From positions 1 through 64,000 of the forward strand of contig JANYDK010000115.1 in NCBI GenBank assembly GCA_025363655.1: DNA of 64,000 nucleotides, given 5' to 3'. This stretch comes from Deltaproteobacteria bacterium. Its GTDB lineage: Bacteria > Myxococcota_A > Polyangia > Polyangiales > JADJMO01. The notes below the pieces were generated by a model that saw only the letters and a program-made list of their open reading frames with translations, made no database searches and was not told the origin of the DNA. Position numbers and translations under genes: made by a program. Below, one piece after another: positions 26,170 through 34,710 of this stretch (within the stretch, counting starts at the first letter, position 1; each line of letters opens with the position of its first letter).

Positions 26170-26195
26170 GCCAACGTTGCGAAGCAACCATTGGC
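26170..26195 (-). other. Imperfect stem-loop between terB-like gene and thiolase
   Basis: GCCAA/TTGGC outer pairs and GTTGC/GCAAC inner pairs with a 3-nt loop. It sits 24 bp after the terB-like stop on that strand. No T-run follows, so it is at best a Rho-assisted terminator or RNA-processing hairpin. Confidence 0.35.
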
Positions 26196-26218
26196 GAAAC
26201 GAGAACGTCCCGAGTCAG

Positions 26219-26683
26219 CTAGGTGGAGCTGGGACCCGAGTCGGTGGCGAGGCGCACGCCGAGTCGCTCGCGGAGGCGGACGAAGTCGTAGCGATCGGGA
26301 CGATCGCCGCTCTCGAGCTGGGCGATTTCGAGGGCGGCGGCCGAGGCCTGGGTGCGCACGCGATCGGGGATTCCGAGGAGATCGCCGAGCTTGTGGAGCA
26401 CGTCGCGTTCAGCGGGCTCGACCACGCCATCGAGACGCGCGAGCCACACCGCGGTGGCGTAGACGAACGTGCGCTCGAGCGTGGAGAGCGCGCTGCGATC
26501 GACGGAGCCGAGCTCGACGCGCTTCTTCGTCGCTGCCTCGATCGCGGTGATGTCGTCGAGCTCGAGGCCGCATTCGAGCGCAGCGCGGACGATGCCGTCT
26601 GCCTCTTCGCCGTCGAGCTCGCCGTCGGCCCAACCAACCGCTGCCAACGCGATGAACACGTCACGACTGAGACGCTCGGCCAT
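26219..26683 (-). CDS. TerB-like (tellurite resistance family) protein
   Basis: A 154-residue all-helical protein. The start IALAAVGWADGELDGEEADGIVRAAL (about 11-36) and the second repeat WLARLDGVVEPAERDVLHKLGDLLGI carry the paired acidic D-G-x-x-x-x-E motifs that bind metal in TerB-type domains. TerB proteins are associated with tellurite resistance and envelope stress, but stand-alone ones have no set role. The start is supported by GGAGGA eight bases upstream of the ATG. Confidence 0.8.
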   Translation of the reverse strand: MAERLSRDVFIALAAVGWADGELDGEEADGIVRAALECGLELDDITAIEAATKKRVELGSVDRSALSTLERTFVYATAVWLARLDGVVEPAERDVLHKLGDLLGIPDRVRTQASAAALEIAQLESGDRPDRYDFVRLRERLGVRLATDSGPSST

Positions 26684-26870
26684 GAGTCCTCCCCAAAATG
26701 CAGTTCTGGAACCATCTCGACTTCGCCAAAGATTGCTCCGCAACTTTGGCCGACCGTCATACGAAAGCTCGCGCCGCGCGTCACTCGCCGCGGGGAGACG
26801 ACGCACTGCGGCGTTCGTTTCTGCAGCTCACTTCCTGCGCCGCGCCGGCATGTGCGATAGAGAATTCCCC

Positions 26871-27722
26871 ATGGACTCTTCGCGAACGCATTTCATCGAC
26901 ATTCTCTCCGACTCCACGGGCGAGACCGCGGAGAAGGTCGTTCGCGCGGCCCTCCTCCAGTTTCCCGGGTCGGGGACGCAGATTCGCCTGCACACACGCG
27001 TGCGTGAGAGCGAGAGCGCACGCCCCATCCTCGCGCAGGCCGCCGCCGATCGTGCGCTCGTCCTCTTCACCGTCGTCAGCCCCGAGCTCCGCGAGTTCAT
27101 CCACCAGAGCAGCTACGAGCTCAAGGTCGACGCCGTCGACTTGATCGGCTCGCTCATCGCCAAGATCGGCAGCTTCCTCGATCAGAAACCGATCAACCTG
27201 CCGAGCGCGATGTTGCCGCTTTCGGACGAGTATTTCCGGCGTATCGAGGCGGTCGAGTTCGCGGTCAAGAGCGACGACGGGCGCGAGCCGCGCAACTTCA
27301 AGCGGGCCGACATCGTCCTCGTCGGCGTCTCGCGCACGAGCAAGACGCCGCTCTCGACGCTGCTCGCGCAACGTGGGCTGAAGACCGCCAACTATCCGCT
27401 CGTCCTCGGCGTCGAGCCCCCGCCCGAGCTCGAAGAGGCTCCGCAAGATCGCTGCGTCGGGCTCACCATCGGGCTCGAGCAGCTGGTGCAGATTCGCCGC
27501 GCGCGCCTCAAGCAGCTCGGCATGCCGGTCGACACCAACTACGGCCTGCGCGATCACGTGCGCGAGGAGCTGGAGTTCGCCGAGGCGATTTTCCACAAGC
27601 ACCCGATGTGGCCCGTCATCGACGTCACTGGGCGCGCCATCGAAGAGACGGCGGTGATCATCCTAGAGACGTTGCGAGAGCGTGACGAAAAGCGGATGGC
27701 GCTCGCCGCCGGTGGAATGTAA
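26871..27722 (+). CDS. ppsR: Pyruvate-phosphate dikinase / PEP synthase regulatory kinase-pyrophosphorylase
   Basis: A 283-residue member of the PPRP family. The P-loop-like VLVGVSRTSKTPLS is at about 149-162, preceded by DGREPRNFKRAD, and the helix MLPLSDEYFRRIEAVEF marks the conserved middle. Family members switch PPDK or PEP synthase off by ADP-dependent threonine phosphorylation and on by phosphorolysis. An ATG at 26850 is in frame; I chose 26871 because the family starts just there. The next gene follows after 2 bp, so the two form an operon. No PPDK gene is in the window. Confidence 0.92.
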   Translation: MDSSRTHFIDILSDSTGETAEKVVRAALLQFPGSGTQIRLHTRVRESESARPILAQAAADRALVLFTVVSPELREFIHQSSYELKVDAVDLIGSLIAKIGSFLDQKPINLPSAMLPLSDEYFRRIEAVEFAVKSDDGREPRNFKRADIVLVGVSRTSKTPLSTLLAQRGLKTANYPLVLGVEPPPELEEAPQDRCVGLTIGLEQLVQIRRARLKQLGMPVDTNYGLRDHVREELEFAEAIFHKHPMWPVIDVTGRAIEETAVIILETLRERDEKRMALAAGGM

Positions 27723-27724
27723 AA

Positions 27725-28522
27725 ATGCGCTGGAGGGACGGAAAATTTCGCCTCGATCTCTACGGCGAGACCCGGGAGTCGACGTTTCGCCATCCCGATG
27801 GAGAGGCGAGCATCGTCGATCTCTTCCACACCGCACGCATGCTCTCCGAGGCGATCACTGCGCGCTCCGTCGAGAATGCCCGGAAAGAGGGCTTCGAGAT
27901 CAGCTGTCGGTCGGGTTGCGCCGCGTGCTGTCGGCAGCTCGTCCCCATCTCGACGCTCGAGGCGACGTGGCTCGAGACGGTCGTAGCCGCGATGCCGAAG
28001 CCCCGCCAAAAACAGATCCGCGAGCGTTTCGCCGCGGCCGTTCAGCGGATGGAAGAGGTCGGTCTCCTCGACCCCGACGCCGAGCGCGGAGACCGACGGC
28101 TCCTCGCGCGCGATCACGAGGAAGGCGAAACCGATTTCGCCAACGTCAGCCGCCGTTACTACGCGATGAAGGTCGCCTGCCCCTTCCTCGAGAAGGAGTC
28201 GTGCGGCATCTACGAATCACGACCGATGATCTGCCGGGAGTACCACGTGGTGACGCCGAAGGAGCACTGCGAGACGCTGAGCCCGAAGACGCAAGGCGTG
28301 CCTTGGCCGCTGCGCATGAGCGAGGTCCTCACCGCCGTCGGCAACGAGCTCAGTGAGAGCGACGAGCGAGGCGTTCCCTTCACGATGGCGCTCGAGTGGG
28401 CGGCGGCGAAGGGCAGCCGATACCGCGAAAAACAAGATGGCCAGGCGATGACCGACGTTCTCATGAGCACCATCGCCGCGCGCATGGAAGATCCGACCGA
28501 GCTGCGCCCGATCGAGGAGTGA
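27725..28522 (+). CDS. YkgJ-type cysteine cluster protein
   Basis: A 265-residue protein. The N-terminal cluster SCRSGCAACC has C61, C65, C68, C69, and a second group CPFLEKESCGIYESRPMICR follows at about 159-178. Together they form the CxxxCxxCC...C...C...C pattern of the YkgJ (zinc- or iron-binding) family, with unknown biochemical role. It lies 2 bp after the PPRP gene, so it is likely co-translated with it. It ends with a helical C-terminal part of about 80 residues. Confidence 0.87.
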   Translation: MRWRDGKFRLDLYGETRESTFRHPDGEASIVDLFHTARMLSEAITARSVENARKEGFEISCRSGCAACCRQLVPISTLEATWLETVVAAMPKPRQKQIRERFAAAVQRMEEVGLLDPDAERGDRRLLARDHEEGETDFANVSRRYYAMKVACPFLEKESCGIYESRPMICREYHVVTPKEHCETLSPKTQGVPWPLRMSEVLTAVGNELSESDERGVPFTMALEWAAAKGSRYREKQDGQAMTDVLMSTIAARMEDPTELRPIEE

Positions 28523-28549
28523 GACGCGAGAGCGGGCCTCCGAGACTTC

Positions 28550-29356
28550 CTAGCGACGCAGGCGCGAGAGCATCCAGCGAACCGGGCGCGCAGCGGTGCT
28601 GAAGAGCCGGTGCGAGGAGTGGAAGGCCGCGAGCTCGGCCTTCAGCGCGTCGATTTGCTTCTGGTATTCCCAGGGGATGAAGTCGTCGAAGACGTTCGGC
28701 GGCGTCTGCAGGAGAGGCACGAGCTGCTCGTCTTCCTTGCGCACGTAGTAGCGATTGAGCCCGTCGAAGGTGGCGTAGAGGTAATCGGCGGCGAGGAGGA
28801 TGTCCTCCCACCGATGGTGCGTCTGCTCGGTCGAGAGCGGGCGCGTCGATTCGACGACGACCACGCGAGGGCGGAACTTCTTCCAGTCGCCGCCGGCGAT
28901 GACGTCCTTCTCGTGTCCTTCGACGTCGATGGTCATGAAGTCGATGGTGCGCTCACCGACGTGGGCCGCGAGCGCCTCGGCGAGGGTGACCACCTGCACG
29001 GGCAAACGATCGAATTTGAAGCCGTTTTTCTCGTGGATTTCGACCTCGGAGCCGACCAGCGTGGAGAGGCCGGTGGCGTTGCCTCGCGCGCGGTAGAACG
29101 TCATCTCGCCGCTCTTGCTGCTGACGGCGACGTTGAGGTTGATGTCGCGCGGCCGACCGGCGGCGACCTTCGGATACTGCGTGGGCGAGGGCTCGAAGTT
29201 GAGGCCCGTCCAGCCCAGGTCGGAGAAGTGTTTGGTGATCGAGAGCTCGACTGGATCGCAGGCGCCGACATCGACGTAGAAGCCGGAGCTCTTGTTCCCG
29301 AACAATCGGTGGAGAAGGACGTCCTCGCGGTTCTGCGCGTACGAGATGAAGGTCAT
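28550..29356 (-). CDS. FkbM-family methyltransferase
   Basis: A 268-residue SAM-dependent O-methyltransferase. FYVDVGACDPVELS (about 25-38) is motif I, LNFEPSPTQYPKV is motif II, and FMTIDVEGHEKDVIAGGDW (about 139-157) is the FkbM signature. Such enzymes often methylate hydroxyls of sugars in surface polysaccharides, in keeping with the surrounding locus. The C-terminal region (from about 200) is a helical tail rich in charged residues. It is convergent with the YkgJ gene and divergent from the first flippase. Confidence 0.88.
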   Translation of the reverse strand: MTFISYAQNREDVLLHRLFGNKSSGFYVDVGACDPVELSITKHFSDLGWTGLNFEPSPTQYPKVAAGRPRDINLNVAVSSKSGEMTFYRARGNATGLSTLVGSEVEIHEKNGFKFDRLPVQVVTLAEALAAHVGERTIDFMTIDVEGHEKDVIAGGDWKKFRPRVVVVESTRPLSTEQTHHRWEDILLAADYLYATFDGLNRYYVRKEDEQLVPLLQTPPNVFDDFIPWEYQKQIDALKAELAAFHSSHRLFSTAARPVRWMLSRLRR

Positions 29357-29538
29357 GGGGTAGGAGCCTGCCGAAGCCCGGGGAGCATGGGCTCGAAGAG
29401 GAGCGAGCGGGGTAGCATGAGACCCGGACTGTGCAAAGGACGTGCACACGCCGCGCGCCGGAAGTGATGGCGTCGCTGGCCGGCATCTTCGTTGCGATGG
29501 CGTCGTGGCAAGTCCACCGCTACACCCCGAGACGCCCG

Positions 29539-31131
29539 ATGACCGAACGAGTCGTGCCCACCGAAGCCAGCCTAGTTGCCGAAAAATCGGCAGTCCTGCG
29601 CGACGGCGATTCGAGCAGTGAGGTGGTGACGCAAGAAGCGCCCGTCGCCATCGCCGACGCCACGACTGTGCCGGATTCGCGACAGACTTCCACCTTCCGC
29701 ACACGGACGAGGGCCACACTCTCCGAGCTGCGCAAGGGGCTCGGCGCGCTCTTCACGCTCTCGGCGCACGACACCAGCACCGCCGAAGGTCGCTCGCGTG
29801 AACGCTACCGCCGCGCTGCGCTCTCGACGGTGACGAGCCTGCTGGCGCACGGGCTCGGCGTCTTCACCGGTCTCTTCTCGATCCGCGTCACGCTCGGATA
29901 CCTCGGCAAGGAGCGCTACGGCCTGTGGATGGCGATCAGCTCGCTCCTCACGTGGGCGGCGTTGGCCGACTTCGGGCTCGCGCGCGGGATGCAGAATCAC
30001 CTCTCGGAGGCGCACGGCCAAGACGACCAAGACGCAGCAGCGCGCTACGTCTCGACGGGGTTCGCCGCGCTCTCGATCGTGGCGCTGGTCCTCGCGGTGG
30101 TGTTTCTCCCGGTCCTCTTCTTCATGCCGTGGACCAAAGTGTTGGCGGTCTCCGATGCCTCGCTCGCAGGAGAGACGCGGGGCGCGGTTGCCTCGGTAGT
30201 GGCGATTTTTCTCGCCGGTTTCCCGCTCAGCTTGGTGCCGACGATCTACTCGGCGTACCAGCGCGGCTACGTCGCCAACCTCTTCACCATCGTCGGCAGC
30301 TTGCTCTCGCTCGGCACGCTCGTCGTCGTCACGCGCCTCCACGTCAGCCTCCCTTGGCTGATCGTCGCCACCGGCGGCATCGGCGTCTTCATGACCACCC
30401 TCAACCTCGGGTGGATCGTCAAAGAGATGCCTTGGCTTCGGCCGCGACGAAGCCTCGTCTCGATGAAGGCGCTGCGCGCGCTCGCTGCCACCTCGACGGC
30501 GCTGATGCTCTTCCAGCTCAGCTCGCTCCTGATCAACGAGGCGCAAATCATCATCGTCGCCCATCGGCTCGGGCTCGATGCCGTCGCCGACTGGTCGATC
30601 TTCATGCGCGTGCACGCGCTGCCGATCGTCTTCATCAGCATGCTCGACGGACCGATGATTCCGGCCCTCCGCGAGGCCCACGTGCGCGGAGAGCACAAGT
30701 GGCTGCGCACCGCGTTCTTCCGGCTGACGTGGATCAAGATGGCGATCGCCTTCGTCGCGGTCGGCCTGTATTTCGCCCTCGGCAACTTCGCGGTGCACCT
30801 TTTGAGCGGTCGCTCGGTCGACCTGCCGATGAAGGTGTGGGCGGCGAGCGGCTTCCTCCTCGTCGTCGGCGTGTGGAACGGCTCCTTCAACGATTTGATG
30901 ATCGCCACCAATCGACTTTGGTTCTTGGTGGTGACGCTGGTCTTCAACGGCGTCGTCACGCTCGGCCTGACGTTCGGCCTCGCGCGTCCCTATGGCATTT
31001 TCGGCGTGGTGATGGCGACGCCCGTCTTCTCCCTCGTGGTGAGCGGCTGGCTGCTGCCTTGGGCCTGTCGCGATCTCCTCCGCAAGCGCCCAGACCAGGC
31101 TCCCGAGGCCGTCGCGGAACGGTCTTCGTGA
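29539..31131 (+). CDS. Polysaccharide flippase (MATE/Wzx-like, first copy)
   Basis: A 530-residue protein with about 12-14 hydrophobic helices starting near residue 90. The first conserved segment SIRVTLGYLGKERYGLWMAISSLLTWAALADFGLARG is typical of oligosaccharide flippases (Polysacc_synt family). A cytoplasmic N-terminal tail of about 85 residues, rich in Thr/Ser/Arg, precedes the first helix. ATG at 29539 chosen; an in-frame ATG at 29467 would lengthen the tail. It moves lipid-linked saccharides across the inner membrane. A second, unrelated flippase lies at 34.7 kb. Confidence 0.88.
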   Translation: MTERVVPTEASLVAEKSAVLRDGDSSSEVVTQEAPVAIADATTVPDSRQTSTFRTRTRATLSELRKGLGALFTLSAHDTSTAEGRSRERYRRAALSTVTSLLAHGLGVFTGLFSIRVTLGYLGKERYGLWMAISSLLTWAALADFGLARGMQNHLSEAHGQDDQDAAARYVSTGFAALSIVALVLAVVFLPVLFFMPWTKVLAVSDASLAGETRGAVASVVAIFLAGFPLSLVPTIYSAYQRGYVANLFTIVGSLLSLGTLVVVTRLHVSLPWLIVATGGIGVFMTTLNLGWIVKEMPWLRPRRSLVSMKALRALAATSTALMLFQLSSLLINEAQIIIVAHRLGLDAVADWSIFMRVHALPIVFISMLDGPMIPALREAHVRGEHKWLRTAFFRLTWIKMAIAFVAVGLYFALGNFAVHLLSGRSVDLPMKVWAASGFLLVVGVWNGSFNDLMIATNRLWFLVVTLVFNGVVTLGLTFGLARPYGIFGVVMATPVFSLVVSGWLLPWACRDLLRKRPDQAPEAVAERSS

Positions 31132-31252
31132 TACGACCCCGGCCTGCGACATTGCGTCTCCTTCGCTTCGATCGGCTCGCGATGGCGCGCGGCTACCTTT
31201 CGAGTTATCGACGGATCCTCCCCGTGCGGTCGGCCGCCGGCGAAGACCCTCG

Positions 31253-32413
31253 ATGAAGACCATCCTCGTCGACCTCACGCCCTACCAGACGATGCACCGC
31301 CATCGCGGCATCGGTCGGTACGTGCTCGATCTCGCGCGGGGGCTCGGCGCGCTCCGTAGCGACGAGGTCCGCGTGCTCGGCCTGGCGACGCTCTCGCCCA
31401 CTGGCGCGCCGACCATCCTCGAAGATCTCGGCACCCTCGCGCCCATCGTCGCCGACGTCGACTTGCGCGCCAACGACGCGCGTGCACGTTGGCTGCGACG
31501 CGCGCGACTCGGGGCAGCGGCTCGCCACGTCGGCGCCTCGTTCGTCCACCTCCCGGATGCACGCGGCACTCCGCTCGGCGTCCGTCGAGTCCCCACCTGC
31601 CACGATCTGATTCCCCTGCGTTTTCCCGGGCAATATCTCGATTGGCGTGACGGCTACAGCATCGTCCGCCGGCGTCGCGAGATCGGTCGCTATCGAGACG
31701 CGGTGCACGTCGTCGCCATCTCGGAGGAGACGCGCCACGATCTCGTGCGGCTCCTCGACGTGCCGGTGACGCGCGTCTCGGTCGTGCACAACGGGACCGA
31801 TCTGACCCAGTGGAAGAGCGCGCCCGACCCAATCGACATCGCAGTCGTCGAGAGGCACGGGCTCGCCGACGTTCCCTACGTGCTCTACGTCGGCGGGCTC
31901 GAGTGGCGAAAGAACGCCGAGGGAATGCTGGCAGCGATCGCCCGCGCCGGCGCCGAGCTCGAGCTCGATCTCGCGTTCGTCGGCCTCCTCGACGAAGGTG
32001 AGCTCTGCCGATTGCGCGCCCTCGCCCAGAGCCTCGGCGTCCCGGCGCGTCTGCGGCCCCTCGGCTACGTCTCCGACGCGGACCTCGCTGCGCTCTATCG
32101 GCGGTCGGTGGCGCACCTCTTGATCTCGCGCGCCGAAGGTTTCGGTCTGACGTTGGTCGAGGCGATGGCCTGCGGCGCGCCGGTGGTGGCGACGGCAGGG
32201 AGCTCGCTCGCCGAGGTCGCTGGCGAGGCTGCGATCCTCGTCGATCCCGACGACGTCTCCGCCATCGCCGCCGCGCTCGTCTCCCTCACGCGTGACCTCG
32301 ATCTCCGCGAATCGCTGCGAAAAAAGGGTGTGGCGCGCGCCGCCCGGTTCTCGCGCGAGGCCTGCGCCGCCGCTACGTTGCGCGTCTACGAGCGCGTCGC
32401 CGGCGAGTCCTGA
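31253..32413 (+). CDS. Glycosyltransferase family 4 (GT-B)
   Basis: A 386-residue GT-B enzyme. The acceptor-side motif HRGIGRYVLDLARGL is at the N terminus, VLYVGGLEWRKNAEGML opens the donor domain and the E-x7-E signature is in EGFGLTLVEAMACGAPVVAT (about 296-315). It follows the mannosyltransferase-like GT4 group, using nucleotide sugars in the cytoplasm on lipid-linked intermediates. The gene overlaps the convergent next gene by 28 bp at the 3' ends, an unusually long convergent overlap. Confidence 0.92.
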   Translation: MKTILVDLTPYQTMHRHRGIGRYVLDLARGLGALRSDEVRVLGLATLSPTGAPTILEDLGTLAPIVADVDLRANDARARWLRRARLGAAARHVGASFVHLPDARGTPLGVRRVPTCHDLIPLRFPGQYLDWRDGYSIVRRRREIGRYRDAVHVVAISEETRHDLVRLLDVPVTRVSVVHNGTDLTQWKSAPDPIDIAVVERHGLADVPYVLYVGGLEWRKNAEGMLAAIARAGAELELDLAFVGLLDEGELCRLRALAQSLGVPARLRPLGYVSDADLAALYRRSVAHLLISRAEGFGLTLVEAMACGAPVVATAGSSLAEVAGEAAILVDPDDVSAIAAALVSLTRDLDLRESLRKKGVARAARFSREACAAATLRVYERVAGES

Positions 32414-33624
32414 CCGCGGGTGAGCTTGCCCTCGCGGATGTCGGCGAGGATGCGCACGTAGTGCTCGATGACCGTCGGCCATCCGTAGTGCAGACGCGCG
32501 ACCTGCTGACCGCGCACGCCCATCTGCGCGCGACCGTCGGGATCGCGGAGGAGGCTGACGAGCACGTCGGCGAACGACTCGGGATCGGTGAACGTGGCCC
32601 CACCCCCGGTGCGCGCGACCTGATTGGCCATCACGCCGCACTGCGCGCGCGCGAGGACTGGGAGCCCGACCCACCACGCTTCGAGCAAGGTGAGCGAGAG
32701 GCTCTCGTAGAGGCTCGGGTTCACGAGCACCTCGGCGCCGGCGATCCACGCCCAACGCTCGGCGTCCTCGACGCGACCGACGACGTGCATGCCGTCGACC
32801 TTGCCGGCCTCGAACGCAGGCTCTCCGACGGTCACCAGGAGGAGCTCGTTCCCCTTGAATTTACGGCCATCCCGCGCCGTGAAGGTGTCCTTGCCGTAGC
32901 GACGACGGAAGGTGGTGATGGCGCGAGGGAGCAGCTCGGTGCCGTCCTTCTCGCGACCGAGGTAGACGACGTAGGGGCGATCGATGGGCGCGGGGCCGAT
33001 GGCCGACGGCGGGGGATCGATGCCACAACCGGCGACGTGGATCGGCGGACGCTTGCCGTTGAGGTGCCGCTCGATGAGCGCGCGCTCGTCGTCACTGTTG
33101 GCGACGATGGCGTCGAACTGACGGATGAGCCCGCGGATCATCTCGCTGTGGAACTCGGCGTCGTCGTGACCGAGCGGGACGCCGACGCGCACCGTGTGCG
33201 TGTGCTGCGCGCCGACGATCGACGGATAGTAGTAGTAGGTGAAGAAGAAGACGGCATCCTCTTCGTTCGAGTGACGATCGAGGTGCTCGACGAGGCCGGG
33301 GACCCAAGGGTTGGCCCACATCGTCCAGGCCTGCCGCAAGGTGACGGGCGAGCGGCCCGCGAGGTGCCGCGCCGATTCGAGCGCGCGCGCGACGGTGCGC
33401 GAAGCCCGTGATTGCACGCGAAAACGACGCACGCGGACGTCACCATCGAGGGAGAGCCCCTCGGGGTAGTGATCGTCCCAACGGCGCGCGTCCCGGGAGG
33501 TCGACGTCAGCACCGTCACTTCGTGTCCGAGCGCAGCCAAGTGCTGGGCGACGCGACGCGCGTGGTACTCGGCACCACCGGTGACGTCCGGGGCGTAGCG
33601 TTGAATCACGATGGAGAGCCGCAC
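32386..33624 (-). CDS. Glycosyltransferase (GT-B), paralogue 1
   Basis: A 412-residue GT-B enzyme. The N-terminal IQRYAPDVTGGAEYHARRVAQHLAALGHEVTVLT is a standard acceptor-domain start, VVYLGREKDGTELL begins the donor half, and NPSLYESLSLTLLEAWWVGLPVLA carries the E-x7-E. Two segments, FFFTYYYYPSIVG and GIDPPPS, are shared with the gene at 41.9-43.3 kb, so the two are close paralogues. It is convergent with the GT4 gene (28 bp overlap) and divergent from the GT2 gene. Confidence 0.9.
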   Translation of the reverse strand: MRLSIVIQRYAPDVTGGAEYHARRVAQHLAALGHEVTVLTSTSRDARRWDDHYPEGLSLDGDVRVRRFRVQSRASRTVARALESARHLAGRSPVTLRQAWTMWANPWVPGLVEHLDRHSNEEDAVFFFTYYYYPSIVGAQHTHTVRVGVPLGHDDAEFHSEMIRGLIRQFDAIVANSDDERALIERHLNGKRPPIHVAGCGIDPPPSAIGPAPIDRPYVVYLGREKDGTELLPRAITTFRRRYGKDTFTARDGRKFKGNELLLVTVGEPAFEAGKVDGMHVVGRVEDAERWAWIAGAEVLVNPSLYESLSLTLLEAWWVGLPVLARAQCGVMANQVARTGGGATFTDPESFADVLVSLLRDPDGRAQMGVRGQQVARLHYGWPTVIEHYVRILADIREGKLTRGQDSPATRS

Positions 33625-33756
33625 GGCGGCGCGGTCTTAGCACGAACGGCGGCGAATGCCGGTGGAGGGCTCGGCCTCCTCGGATTCTGCCCGGGCGCGG
33701 GCTCCGGCAGCCCTTCCGGTGTATGGTCCCGGCGCTTCAACGAGAAAACGCCCGTC

Positions 33757-34710
33757 ATGCTCGGCTCCGGCCCGGTCACCATCTCCGTCGTCGTCGTGAA
33801 CTGGAACGCGCGCGAAGATCTCGCGGCGTGTCTGGCGTCGCTCGCCGCCCAAACCGACCGTGACTTCGAGACCATCGTCGTCGACAACGGATCGGTCGAC
33901 GACTCGGTGAGCAGCCTCGCCGGACGCTACGCCGACGTCGTCTGGGTCGAAGCCGGTGAAAATCTAGGCTTCGCCGAGGGGTGCAACCGAGGCATCGCCG
34001 CCGCGGGCGGGAGCTGGATCGCGACGCTCAACAACGACGCCATCGCGGATGCGCGTTTCATCGAAGAGCTGCGGAGCGCCGCGCTCTCCGGCGGGCCGAG
34101 CCTCGGGATGGTGCAGTCACGCATCGTCTTCCAACGCGACACGCAGCGAACCAACAGCACCGGCCTCCTCCTCTATGCCGACGGCTGCGCCGAAGATCGC
34201 GATTTCGACCAACCGATCCGCGCCGACGATCGAAACGAAGAAATCTTCTGCCCGACCGCGGGTGCCGCGCTCTACCGCCGCGCGATGCTCGACGAGGTGC
34301 GCTTGCCGAGCGGCTTCTTCGATCGGGGCTACTTCATGTACGTCGAAGACCTCGATCTCGGATGGCGATCGCGCCTCGCTGGATGGAGCACGCTCTACGC
34401 CCCGCGCGCGCTCGTCGCCCATAAATTCCAGGGTACGAGCCGTCGGCACGGACGACGCTTCGTCGAGCTGCAGTGCAAGAAAAACCGCCTCCGCACGCTG
34501 GTGAAGAACGGCTCCTTGCGGATGCTCGTCACTTCCCTTCCGCGCACGCTCGTCGATCTCGCCGAGTCGTGTCTCTGGATCGGCCCCTCGGCGATCGCCC
34601 GCTTCGCCACCGCCGCCTGGGACTCGGCCCGGCAACGCCCTGCCATCTCGAAGATGCGCCGGATTCCGCGACGCGAGATCGAGCGCCGCTGGATCACGGT
34701 GCGCACATGA
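33757..34710 (+). CDS. Glycosyltransferase family 2 (GT-A)
   Basis: A 317-residue GT2 enzyme. VVVVNWNAREDLAACLASLAAQ starts the fold, the first acid is in ETIVVDNGSVDDS, and the later FDRGYFMYVEDLDLGWR contains the catalytic ED motif typical of rhamnosyl- and galactofuranosyl-type transferases. A C-terminal amphipathic or membrane-associated region (ESCLWIGPSAIARFATAAW) follows. The TGA overlaps the flippase ATG by 4 bp (34707-34710), so they are co-translated. Confidence 0.92.
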   Translation: MLGSGPVTISVVVVNWNAREDLAACLASLAAQTDRDFETIVVDNGSVDDSVSSLAGRYADVVWVEAGENLGFAEGCNRGIAAAGGSWIATLNNDAIADARFIEELRSAALSGGPSLGMVQSRIVFQRDTQRTNSTGLLLYADGCAEDRDFDQPIRADDRNEEIFCPTAGAALYRRAMLDEVRLPSGFFDRGYFMYVEDLDLGWRSRLAGWSTLYAPRALVAHKFQGTSRRHGRRFVELQCKKNRLRTLVKNGSLRMLVTSLPRTLVDLAESCLWIGPSAIARFATAAWDSARQRPAISKMRRIPRREIERRWITVRT

